DNA of 64,000 bases from Methanosarcina sp. MTP4. Lineage in GTDB: Archaea > Halobacteriota > Methanosarcinia > Methanosarcinales > Methanosarcinaceae. The stretch covers positions 62,001 to 126,000 of the forward strand of contig NZ_CP009505.1 of NCBI RefSeq assembly GCF_000970045.1. Reading direction: 5' to 3'. The first letter of the stretch is position 1, and each line of letters starts with the position of its first letter. Positions 44,043 to 52,118 of the stretch are shown in pieces. A program made the translations under genes and the position numbers. Below the pieces are notes generated by a model. That model saw nothing but the letters and a program-made list of their open reading frames with translations, made no database searches and was not told the origin of the DNA.

Positions 44043-46010
44043 ATGATGAGTAATATGAAGTTTGGTTTAGGGATCGATACGGGTGGCACATACACTGATG
44101 CCGTTATAATGGACCTTTCAGACGGAAGAGTCCTTGAAACGAACAAGACCCTGACTACTCATTCGGACCTCATTCAGGGAATAGAAGGGGTAATCTCCGG
44201 TCTGAACCCCGGGTACCTGAAAGATATCAGGCTGGTTTCTGTTTCAACAACCCTTGCAACGAACTCAACCCTGGAAGGAAAAGGGCATCCTGCAGGCCTG
44301 ATCCTTGCAGGGTATTCGATTAATAGGGAACTGCCTGTCCAGCATATGGTTTCCGTTAGCGGTGGCCATGATGCTAACGGGGGTGAGGCAGATCTGCTGG
44401 ATCTGGATACGGTCAGGGACTTTGTTAACGCTACAAAAAGCAGGGTTTTTTCATATGCAATCTCTTCATACTTTGCCGCCCGGAACCCTGAACATGAACT
44501 TTCCATAAAACAGTGTATTCAGGACCTGACGGAAAGGCCGGTCGTATGCGGACATGAACTTTCCATGGATCTTGGGGCTTACGAAAGGGCGGCTACGGCC
44601 ACTCTGAACTCTCGTCTGATTCCTATTAATTCCCTGTTTATCCGGTCCGTTCTGGCTGCAATGCGTGCGAGAAATATCAATGCCCCTCTCATGGTTATGA
44701 AATGTGACGGCTCTCTTGCCAGGCTGGAAGAAGCAGAGGAAAAGCCTGTAGAATCCATTTTTTCGGGCCCTGCCGCAAGCCTTGTTGGGGCTGCGCATAT
44801 AAGCGGGCTAAAAGATTGCATAGCCGTGGACGTAGGGGGCACAAGTACCGATATTGCCTTTATCAAAAACGGAGTCCCGGAGATCAGTGAGACCGGGGCG
44901 GTTGTCGGGGACTGGAAAACAATGGTCCGGGCGATCAGGATGAGGACCTCGGCAGTGGGTGGGGACAGCCATGTCTGGATGCGGAATAAGTTTTTTATAG
45001 GACCTAACAGGGTTATTCCCCTCTGTCTGGCAGCAGAGCGTTTCCCGAACCTTATTGATAAGCTTTCCAGACCCGGGAAACTCCGTGAAAGGGTCATGGA
45101 CGACATCCTGCAGCCTACAAGTTTCTTTGTCAGGAGCCACCTGGTCGAAACTTACGAAGATTATTCGACCTCTAATTACGCGGTTGAATTCGAAATGGAC
45201 AGGTACGAAAGGAAAATCTTTGGAGTTGTTGGGGATGAACCGGTCTCTGTAGCCGAGCTTTCCGAAAAAACAGGGGACCACCCCCTCCTCTTTACAAAAA
45301 CCCTGCGTTCCCTTGTCCAGAAACGCTGCATAAGCCAGATAGGGTTTACCCCTACCGATGCCCTTCACGTGCTCGGGGAGTATGAAGCCTGGGAAGGGGC
45401 AGCATCCCGCCTGGGTGCAAAAATTCTCGGCAGGGCTCTCGGACAGGGGGAAGAGGACTTTTGCAGGGCTATTAAACAAAAGTTTGCAAAGAATATTGCT
45501 CTGGAATTAATTGCTTTTTTTGTAAGGGACCTCAGGAAAAGCGATCTTGAAAAAGTTATGGACAGTTCGGATTGTACCAAATTTAAGATAACCGTCCCTG
45601 TGGTGCTGATAGGGGCTCCGGTCAGGGCTTATGTTGATGAATTGCTTGAGTTTGTTGATGCGGATATCCGGATTCCGGAATACCATGAGGTCGGAAATGC
45701 CGTTGGAGCCCTTGTAGGGAACATAATCAAGCGAAGTGAGGTCCTGATCCGCCCGGCAGGGCCCGGAAATGAGAAATACCTGGTATTTTCGGAAAAAGAA
45801 AGAAAAATATCCGGGAATTACCAGGAAGCTCTGGCTTACGGGCTTGAGCTGAGCGAACGCCTGATCTCCGAGCACATGGGGGTTTACGGGCTTGACCGGG
45901 AACAGGTTTTTTTCAACCTGGAAAGAAAGGATACCCGGAAAGGAGCGGGATCCCCTCTGGAAACAAAGTTGCTAGGGATTGGAATCGGAAGCCCCTTGAA
46001 ACTGAAATGA
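44043..46010 (+). CDS. hydantoinase/oxoprolinase-like ASKHA protein, copy 2
   Basis: The product is 655 residues, or 651 from ATG 44055, which matches the start of copy 1. It is a close paralogue of the 41855-43810 protein with the same order of motifs: GLGIDTGGTYTDAV, SGPAASLVGAAH, AVDVGGTSTDIAFIKNG, the winged-helix-like insertion (KIFGVVGDEPVSVAELSEK) and GFTPTDALHVLG. Sequence similarity is high throughout, so the pair is a tandem duplication kept intact. The gene has its own copy of the promoter module. Confidence 0.8.
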   Translation: MMSNMKFGLGIDTGGTYTDAVIMDLSDGRVLETNKTLTTHSDLIQGIEGVISGLNPGYLKDIRLVSVSTTLATNSTLEGKGHPAGLILAGYSINRELPVQHMVSVSGGHDANGGEADLLDLDTVRDFVNATKSRVFSYAISSYFAARNPEHELSIKQCIQDLTERPVVCGHELSMDLGAYERAATATLNSRLIPINSLFIRSVLAAMRARNINAPLMVMKCDGSLARLEEAEEKPVESIFSGPAASLVGAAHISGLKDCIAVDVGGTSTDIAFIKNGVPEISETGAVVGDWKTMVRAIRMRTSAVGGDSHVWMRNKFFIGPNRVIPLCLAAERFPNLIDKLSRPGKLRERVMDDILQPTSFFVRSHLVETYEDYSTSNYAVEFEMDRYERKIFGVVGDEPVSVAELSEKTGDHPLLFTKTLRSLVQKRCISQIGFTPTDALHVLGEYEAWEGAASRLGAKILGRALGQGEEDFCRAIKQKFAKNIALELIAFFVRDLRKSDLEKVMDSSDCTKFKITVPVVLIGAPVRAYVDELLEFVDADIRIPEYHEVGNAVGALVGNIIKRSEVLIRPAGPGNEKYLVFSEKERKISGNYQEALAYGLELSERLISEHMGVYGLDREQVFFNLERKDTRKGAGSPLETKLLGIGIGSPLKLK

Positions 46011-46085
46011 AGGGTAAATTCTTTTTTGTTTTTTCGGACCTGGCTTTCCTTATCAGGAGAATCAAAACCCAGGGATAAAGAATAA

Positions 46086-49028
46086 ATGACACGGATTGAT
46101 ATGAAACTGGAAACTCTTGTTAATAACGGCCCTGCAGTTATTTTTCTCTGCAGGGCAGAAACTGGCTGGCCTGTGGAAATGGTTACTGAAAACGTTTCCA
46201 GGTTAGGGTATTCCCTGGAAGATTTTGTTGAAGGAAGCCTGGGGTATGCTGATATTATATACCCTGCAGACCTGGAAATGGCTGTTTCTCAGTTTTCCGC
46301 TTATGCAGAAAAAGAGTACAATGGTGAGGACAGAGAACACAAAGAGGAAGACAGAGGGCACGGCACCTTTACCCAGCAATACAGGCTCCTGAACAAATCC
46401 GGAGACGTGCTATGGGTCGAAGCTGAAATTCAGGTTTTGAAGAAAGAGGTTGGAAATGCAGGTTCTTTCCAGATCACTGTCTTTGACATCTCCCGGTGGA
46501 AACAGACTGAAAAATCAATGCTCAATGCCCTTGATACGGAAAAAGAATTTAAAAGAATCATTAACAGTGGGCATGCAATTGTCTTCCTCTGGAGAGCAGA
46601 ACCGGGCTGGCCGGTCGATTTTGTCTCTGAAAACGTATCTGGACTCGGATATACGCCTGAAGATTTCACCTCAAGGAATATCGTTTATACCGATATTATA
46701 CACCCCGAGGACCTGGAAAAGGTTAAGGTAGAAGTTTCAAAGAATTCCAAAGAGGGCCGGGACTACTTTAGCAAGGAATACCGGGTCCTGATGAAATCCG
46801 GAAAGGTCCGTTATATGGACGAAAGGACCCTGATCCGGAGAAATGAAAAAGGCGAAGTTACCTGTTACCAGGGTATACTCCTGGATATTACCAAACGTAA
46901 ACAGGCTGAGGAGCTTATCTTGAGCCAGAACCGGGTACTTGAAAGGATAGCTTCGGGAGCTTCCCTTGATGAAGTGCTCCTGCTCCTTGTCAACTACGCC
47001 GAAGAAATGAAACCAGGGCTCTTGTGCACGGTAATGCTTCTGGACAGGGAGCAAAAACGTCTTTTCTACGGGGCATGTCCAAGCCTTCCGAAACTTTATT
47101 CTAAGGCTATCAACGGGATGAAGATAAAGGTTAATAACGGGGCTGCCGGAACCGCTGCCGGGACTGCTGCAAGGACCGGAAAGCGTGTAATCGTAGGAAA
47201 CATCATGAAAGACCCCTTCTGTGAGGAGTGCCGGGAAATTGCACAAAAAGTAGGCTTGAAGGCCTGCTGGGCAGAACCCATATTTTCTTCGGGGGGTGAG
47301 GTGCTTGGGGTATTCACGATTTATCTGCGTGAAACAAGGAAGCCCCGCGAAGAGGAACTTGAGTTTATCAGGACAAATGCATACCTTGCAGGCATCGCAA
47401 TCGAACATGCTCAGGACGCAGAAGCTCTAAAGGAATCGGAAAAAAGGTTCAGGACAATCTTTGACAATATCAATGACCAGCTTTACATCCGGGAGCCGGA
47501 TGGAATAAGTTACATGGATGTGAACCAGGCTGTTGTGAACAGGCTCGGCTACAGCAAGGAAGAAATCCTGAACATGGAAGCCGAAGAGATCATTCCTTCT
47601 AATTACTGGGCTTCGGTCAGGGAAAACATGCAGAAGATAAAGGCCGAAGGTTCCAGGATTTTTGAAGCAGGAGCAGTTTGCAAAGACGGGACCGTTATCC
47701 CGCTTGAGGTGAGTGCCAGGATCATTGATTACGGAGGCAAAAAGACCATCCTTTCCGTCTCCAGGGACATCACTGAACGCAAAAAAGCCGAAGCTGCACA
47801 GAGGCTCAACGAATCCAGGCTTGAAACCCTTGTAAAACTTGAACAGATGGCGGGTGCCTCCCTGAAAGAGATCACGGACTTTGCCAGGGAAGAAGCGGTC
47901 CGGCTGACCGGCAGCAAACTCGGGTACCTGGCTTTTATGGACGCATACGAAAGCACCCTTGTAATGCATTCCTGGTCTGACAGTGTGATGGAAGAGTGTT
48001 CGATTGAAGATAAGCAGTTCATCTACCCGGTAAAGAGTATGGGGCTTTGGGGAGAGGCTGCAAGACAGCGAAAACCAATCATTACCAATAATTATCCCGC
48101 CCCTAACCCCCTCAAGAAAGGGTGTCCGAAAAACCATGTGCATCTGACCAGGCATCTGAATATCCCGGTCTTTGACGGAAAGCGGATAGTTGCCGTTGCA
48201 GGGGTGGGAAACAAAGGGGAAGACTATGACGAATCGGATGTTCGGCAGCTAACTCTGCTAATGCAGGGTATGTGGCAGCTGATCCAGAGAAAACAGCTCG
48301 AAGAAGCCCTCAGGGCATATTCCGGGGAACTATCCAGGGCGAATGAGGCACTCAGTTCCATGAACATGATGAAAACCGAATTCATGGAAGAAGTGATGTT
48401 CCCGGAAAAAGTGGAATATGAGGAAATTATGGATTTTGAGACGCTTTATGCTATTGACAGCCAGCAGCAAAAGGCGGTTAACACCTTTATCCATTATTCA
48501 GAAAAGCTGCGCCGCCTTGTTGATTCCCTTCTGTACCAGAGCCTGGAAAAGGCAGGAAAGATCGAATATTTCTTTGAAGAGACACAGCTAAGGGACGTCC
48601 TCTCTGATGCTTTCTTAAACAATATTTTCCTGATCGATGAAAAAGGCCTGGAGGTTGAAAAAGAAGTCCCTGCCAGTTTGCCTGAAATTAAAGGTGACAG
48701 GGAAAAATTGACAGTCCTTTTTACTGCTCTTGTCGACTATGCCATAAAATTCATTCCGCAGGGAGGAAAGCTGGCATTGGAAGTAAAAGAAGAGGCAGAT
48801 AATGTCCACATAGTGATCGTGGACAGTGGAAAGGGCATAAGTAAAGAACTTATACCCTATCTCTTTGACCGGCTTTACCAGGTCAACGACTCCGTAAGTC
48901 GCAGGTACCAGGGGCTTGAATCGGGGCTCTATATCTGTAAAGACATTGTCGATGCCCATAAAGGAGAGATCTGGTTCGAAAGTGAGGACGTTTCGGGTAC
49001 CCTTATGCATGTGAAACTCCCAAAGTGA
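46086..49028 (+). CDS. msmS: multidomain PAS/GAF sensor kinase, MsmS-like heme sensor
   Basis: The product is 980 residues and soluble. Order by eye: PAS about 10-130, PAS about 150-280, GAF about 280-445, PAS about 450-572, GAF about 585-740, helical linker, HATPase domain about 860-980. In the second GAF, Cys638 (MEECSIEDK) and His684 (CPKNHVHL) fit, with a constant offset of 18, the heme-linked Cys656 and axial His702 that I recall for M. acetivorans MsmS. MsmS responds to redox state or dimethyl sulfide and acts on methyl-sulfide genes through a neighbouring Msr regulator. The phospho-acceptor H-box is degenerate (KTEFMEEVMFPEKVEYEE, no SHELRTP), and the N-box Asn is replaced (LVDYAIKF). 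DSGKGIS is intact. Confidence 0.8.
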   Translation: MTRIDMKLETLVNNGPAVIFLCRAETGWPVEMVTENVSRLGYSLEDFVEGSLGYADIIYPADLEMAVSQFSAYAEKEYNGEDREHKEEDRGHGTFTQQYRLLNKSGDVLWVEAEIQVLKKEVGNAGSFQITVFDISRWKQTEKSMLNALDTEKEFKRIINSGHAIVFLWRAEPGWPVDFVSENVSGLGYTPEDFTSRNIVYTDIIHPEDLEKVKVEVSKNSKEGRDYFSKEYRVLMKSGKVRYMDERTLIRRNEKGEVTCYQGILLDITKRKQAEELILSQNRVLERIASGASLDEVLLLLVNYAEEMKPGLLCTVMLLDREQKRLFYGACPSLPKLYSKAINGMKIKVNNGAAGTAAGTAARTGKRVIVGNIMKDPFCEECREIAQKVGLKACWAEPIFSSGGEVLGVFTIYLRETRKPREEELEFIRTNAYLAGIAIEHAQDAEALKESEKRFRTIFDNINDQLYIREPDGISYMDVNQAVVNRLGYSKEEILNMEAEEIIPSNYWASVRENMQKIKAEGSRIFEAGAVCKDGTVIPLEVSARIIDYGGKKTILSVSRDITERKKAEAAQRLNESRLETLVKLEQMAGASLKEITDFAREEAVRLTGSKLGYLAFMDAYESTLVMHSWSDSVMEECSIEDKQFIYPVKSMGLWGEAARQRKPIITNNYPAPNPLKKGCPKNHVHLTRHLNIPVFDGKRIVAVAGVGNKGEDYDESDVRQLTLLMQGMWQLIQRKQLEEALRAYSGELSRANEALSSMNMMKTEFMEEVMFPEKVEYEEIMDFETLYAIDSQQQKAVNTFIHYSEKLRRLVDSLLYQSLEKAGKIEYFFEETQLRDVLSDAFLNNIFLIDEKGLEVEKEVPASLPEIKGDREKLTVLFTALVDYAIKFIPQGGKLALEVKEEADNVHIVIVDSGKGISKELIPYLFDRLYQVNDSVSRRYQGLESGLYICKDIVDAHKGEIWFESEDVSGTLMHVKLPK

Positions 49029-49099
49029 TAACTCTTTGAATGGTAATCCTTTAATGGTAAATCCCAGAATTTCAACGCCTTGAATTAAAAAATCCGGAA

Positions 49100-49147
49100 T
49101 TAGAAGTGAGTAATTAGAAGTGAGTAATTAGAAGTGAGTAATTAGAA
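49100..49147 (+). repeat. three tandem 14-bp repeats
   Basis: The unit is ATTAGAAGTGAGTA, in exact register, between the sensor and regulator genes. It lies in the probable promoter or leader of the regulator gene. Confidence 0.9.
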
Positions 49148-49290
49148 AGAAGGAGGAATTAAGGCAAACAGGATAGAAGCAGGATTAAAAATAGCTTATT
49201 TAGTTCTGGGAGGGGGGCTTTTTGTCAATATAAAAATTTCATGTACTGGATGCAGGATAACTCAGTGTAGAAAATTGCGAGTGAGTTGGA

Positions 49291-50082
49291 ATGAAACTGG
49301 AATTGTTGGGAACTTTATTCCTATCTGATAAGAGAAAAGATCTTCTGCTACTGTTGATCGAAAGGCCCAGGGAAATCGAAGAGATCAAGAATACTCTTAA
49401 TGGGAGCTCGAGTGCGATTATGACCCAGATCAAGATCCTGATAGGGCAGGGACTGATCGTTCATGAGGGGGACATGTACAAACTTTCAAGCATGGGGGAA
49501 GTGATCGTAAACAAGATGGAGCCCCTCCTGAACACCCTGAACGTATACGAAGAAAACAGGGATTACTGGCAAAACCATAACGTAAATTCCATCCCTTCCT
49601 CCCTCCTGAACCAGATCGAAGTTCTGGGGCACTGCGAACTTGTCGAGCCTGAACTGGACCGGATGTACGATCTCCCAAAGCGAATCGAAGCCGAACTCTT
49701 TAAATCAACGTACCTGATGGAAGTTTCCTCTTATTTCAGTCCTGCCCTTCCTTCCCTGTATCTCAAACTAATAAGAAAGGGGATCAACGTTTCCTTAATT
49801 ATTACCGAGCCTGTCTTTGAAAGGTTCAGGAATGAATACGTTGAACTCCTGGAAGAGTACCTCAATAAGGAAAATGCGAATTTGTTCGTATGTGCTTGCA
49901 ATATAGGGCTTGCCTCGAGCACTGTTACCGACCGCTTTCTTGCCCTTTCCTTTTTTTATAAAAACGGAATATACCACAATCATGCACTGATGAGCGTTGA
50001 AAAAGGCTCGATAAGCTGGGGGGAGAGCCTTTTTCTTCATTACAGAAAAAACTCACGGCAAATTACTAAATCGGAACTCTAA
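49291..50082 (+). CDS. Msr-type winged-helix regulator of methyltransferase genes
   Basis: The product is 263 residues. An N-terminal winged helix (LLGTLFLSDKRKDLLLLLIE; SSSAIMTQIKILIGQGLIV) is followed by a C-terminal domain with LIITEPVFERFRNEYVELL. It is related to the regulator at 21044-21859. Its place directly after the MsmS-like sensor, with an Mts gene downstream, matches the arrangement I recall for M. acetivorans msmS, msrG and mtsH. It probably activates some or all of the genes that carry the shared promoter module; that is inference. Confidence 0.85.
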   Translation: MKLELLGTLFLSDKRKDLLLLLIERPREIEEIKNTLNGSSSAIMTQIKILIGQGLIVHEGDMYKLSSMGEVIVNKMEPLLNTLNVYEENRDYWQNHNVNSIPSSLLNQIEVLGHCELVEPELDRMYDLPKRIEAELFKSTYLMEVSSYFSPALPSLYLKLIRKGINVSLIITEPVFERFRNEYVELLEEYLNKENANLFVCACNIGLASSTVTDRFLALSFFYKNGIYHNHALMSVEKGSISWGESLFLHYRKNSRQITKSEL

Positions 50083-50183
50083 AATCCAATTAGAAACATA
50101 ATTACAATTGAAAAATAATGCAATAAAAAATCCAATAAAATAATGCAATTTAAAAAAAATTCAATAAAAAATTATAGAGACAC

Positions 50184-51332
50184 ATGACTGATTACAATTT
50201 AAGAGATCGTTTCCTGAATGTGTTGAAGGGGAAAGCCGTGGATAGGGCGCCGGTACTTTCCGTTACCCAGACAGGAACTGTTTCTCTTATGGAAAAATGC
50301 GGGGCTTTCTGGCCTGAAGCCCACAGCAACCCTGAAAAAATGGCAGCTCTCTCTCTGGCTGCCCATGAAATTACGAGACTGGAGGCTGTAAGGTATCCTT
50401 ACTGCGTAACAGTACTCTCAGAAGCGATGGGGTGTAAGGTTAGCAGGGGAACAAAGGAGACCCAGCCCTATGTAACATTTCCTCCCCTTGGAAACTCAGG
50501 GGAATTGCCGGAAATTCCGTATTCCTTGCTGGAAAAGGGCAGGATCCCTACGGTTCTGGAAGCAACTGCTCTCCTGAAGAATAAAACTGAAGGGACTCTT
50601 CCCCTGATCGTGGGAATAGAAAGTCCGGCTGCTCTTTGTTCCAGGCTTCTGGGGGCGGGCAACTACCTGAGACAGCTTCTTAAATCCCCTGACTATATCA
50701 GGGAATGCCTGGAAATCAATACTGATGCCTGCATTGAGTATGCAAATGCCCTTTTTGAGGAGGGGGTGGATGCAGTTTGTGTCCCGGACGGCATATCGGG
50801 CCCTGACCTTTTGAACCTGGAGATTTTCGACCTTTTAATAAAACCTGCTTACAGGCGTTTTTGTAAGAAGGTAAAAGGGCCCAAAATACTGCATATGTGT
50901 GGAGATGCTTCACCTTTTCTTGGGACCCTCTCTGAATGCGGTTTCGAGGGCATTAGTGTTGAAGAAAAGGTCCGGGACCTGAAAAGTGCAAAGAAAAATC
51001 TCGGAAATGGGATCTGCCTTATAGGAAACGTTTCCAGTTCTTCGACTCTCCTTTGCGGCAGCCGTGAAGATGTAAAAGAGGAAGCAAGAAAAGCCCTGGA
51101 AGGAGGGGTTGATATCCTTGCTCCGGGCTGTGGAATTGCGCCCATGACTCCTCTTGAAAATATGAAGGCACTGGTAGAAGCCAGAGATGAGTATTACGGT
51201 TCTGTTTTTTCCTGTTTTGAAGACTGCAAGTCCAAATGTTACGAATCTAAATCTTATGGGTCGGGATGTCATGAATCCAAATATCGTGAATCTGAATCTT
51301 ATGAATCTAAATGTTACGAACCCGAATACTGA
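50184..51332 (+). CDS. methylcobamide:CoM methyltransferase (MtaA/MtbA family)
   Basis: The product is 382 residues, a uroporphyrinogen-decarboxylase-fold enzyme. The zinc ligands of the MtaA/MtbA type are visible: His237 and Cys239 in LHMCGD, and Cys316 in APGCGIAP. It moves a methyl group from a corrinoid protein to coenzyme M. The enzyme proper ends near residue 347. The last 35 residues are a Cys/Ser/Glu/Lys/Tyr-rich tail of five-residue repeats encoded by 15-bp tandem DNA repeats and are not typical of the family. A candidate partner is the Mts protein, which however has its own methyltransferase domain. Confidence 0.88.
   Translation: MTDYNLRDRFLNVLKGKAVDRAPVLSVTQTGTVSLMEKCGAFWPEAHSNPEKMAALSLAAHEITRLEAVRYPYCVTVLSEAMGCKVSRGTKETQPYVTFPPLGNSGELPEIPYSLLEKGRIPTVLEATALLKNKTEGTLPLIVGIESPAALCSRLLGAGNYLRQLLKSPDYIRECLEINTDACIEYANALFEEGVDAVCVPDGISGPDLLNLEIFDLLIKPAYRRFCKKVKGPKILHMCGDASPFLGTLSECGFEGISVEEKVRDLKSAKKNLGNGICLIGNVSSSSTLLCGSREDVKEEARKALEGGVDILAPGCGIAPMTPLENMKALVEARDEYYGSVFSCFEDCKSKCYESKSYGSGCHESKYRESESYESKCYEPEY
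51226..51332 (+). repeat. 15-bp coding tandem repeat in the MtaA/MtbA-like gene
   Basis: About seven degenerate copies of a unit like TGTTACGAATCTAAA form the last 100 bases of the gene, up to the stop. They produce (Y/C)-x-ESK-type pentapeptides. Confidence 0.85.
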
Positions 51333-51914
51333 TAACCGACTTAATTAACTTTAAATCCTCCTTTATCCCACATTTCTACCCCCTGCCAAGTGGGGAACAT
51401 AATTCATGTATATTGGCCAATTACATAATATATTATCAATAAAGTAACACATTTGTACCATGCTTTTGTACAAAAATGTCATAATTAGAAATGTGGGTTT
51501 ATGATTTGAATTTAATTTCTTAACCTGAATTTGAATTTCTCATTGATATAACCTCATCGATGTAATATCTTCTTAATCAGATATTTTCCCTTTTAAAAGG
51601 AGCTGAGGTTTTCCTGTATTTTTGAGACTTTTTTGATATTTTTGATATTTTTGAGGGGGGTTTGAGCCTTTTTTGAGATCTTTTTGAGAACATTATGTTC
51701 CGGAATATGGCATTGATATTATCAAAGTGTTTGATAATTTCCGGGATTCTTCCTATACTCGTGGTCCTGTCGGTGTCAGGGGTCAGGAGATATTCTGGCA
51801 GGCTGTCAATATCGAGACCCCCTTGAATCCTTGAAGTCCTGTCAACATCAAAAGCTTTGAAAATATCGGGAAATAGGTTTCTATCAAAAGGCCCGGAAAA
51901 ATCAGATCTAGGGG
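51333..51914. other. intergenic region upstream of the Mts promoter
   Basis: About 580 bases, AT-rich, with runs of TTTTTGATATTTTTGA (51633-51690). No gene. Close to the promoter module the text TATCAAAAGGCCCGGAAAAA (51885-51904) resembles ATCAAAACCCGGAAAAAAA before site D and ATCAAAAGGCCTG before site B, so the conserved promoter may extend upstream. Confidence 0.6.
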
Positions 51915-51941
51915 AAAAACGCCATCGCTTATGCTATATAT
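51915..51941 (+). promoter_or_regulatory. shared promoter module, site E (Mts gene)
   Basis: Five A, then C-GCC-ATC-GCT, then TATGCTATATAT. The expected start site is near 51967, which leaves a 5' leader of about 150 bases before ATG 52119. Confidence 0.8.
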
Positions 51942-51969
51942 TAGCCATTATATATTAAAAATTGCAAGT

Positions 51970-52003
51970 GCGGTTTTACAGGATGTGTGTTACTGTTAAC
52001 CGC
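51970..52003 (+). promoter_or_regulatory. hairpin in the Mts 5' leader
   Basis: GCGGTT pairs with AACCGC and, after a TT/T bulge, ACAG pairs with CTGT, closing an 11-base loop. It lies at or just after the predicted transcript start. It may stabilise the RNA or take part in control; no known riboswitch was recognised. Confidence 0.4.
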
Positions 52004-52118
52004 GGTGTCTGATAGAATCTCAGACTTTGTTTGACGGGCGCAAACAGGTGGCTTTGAAGGGCATTTTTGCCTGAAGAACTATAAAAGCCCGTTTTTTCCT
52101 GAATATAGGAGGTTTAAT

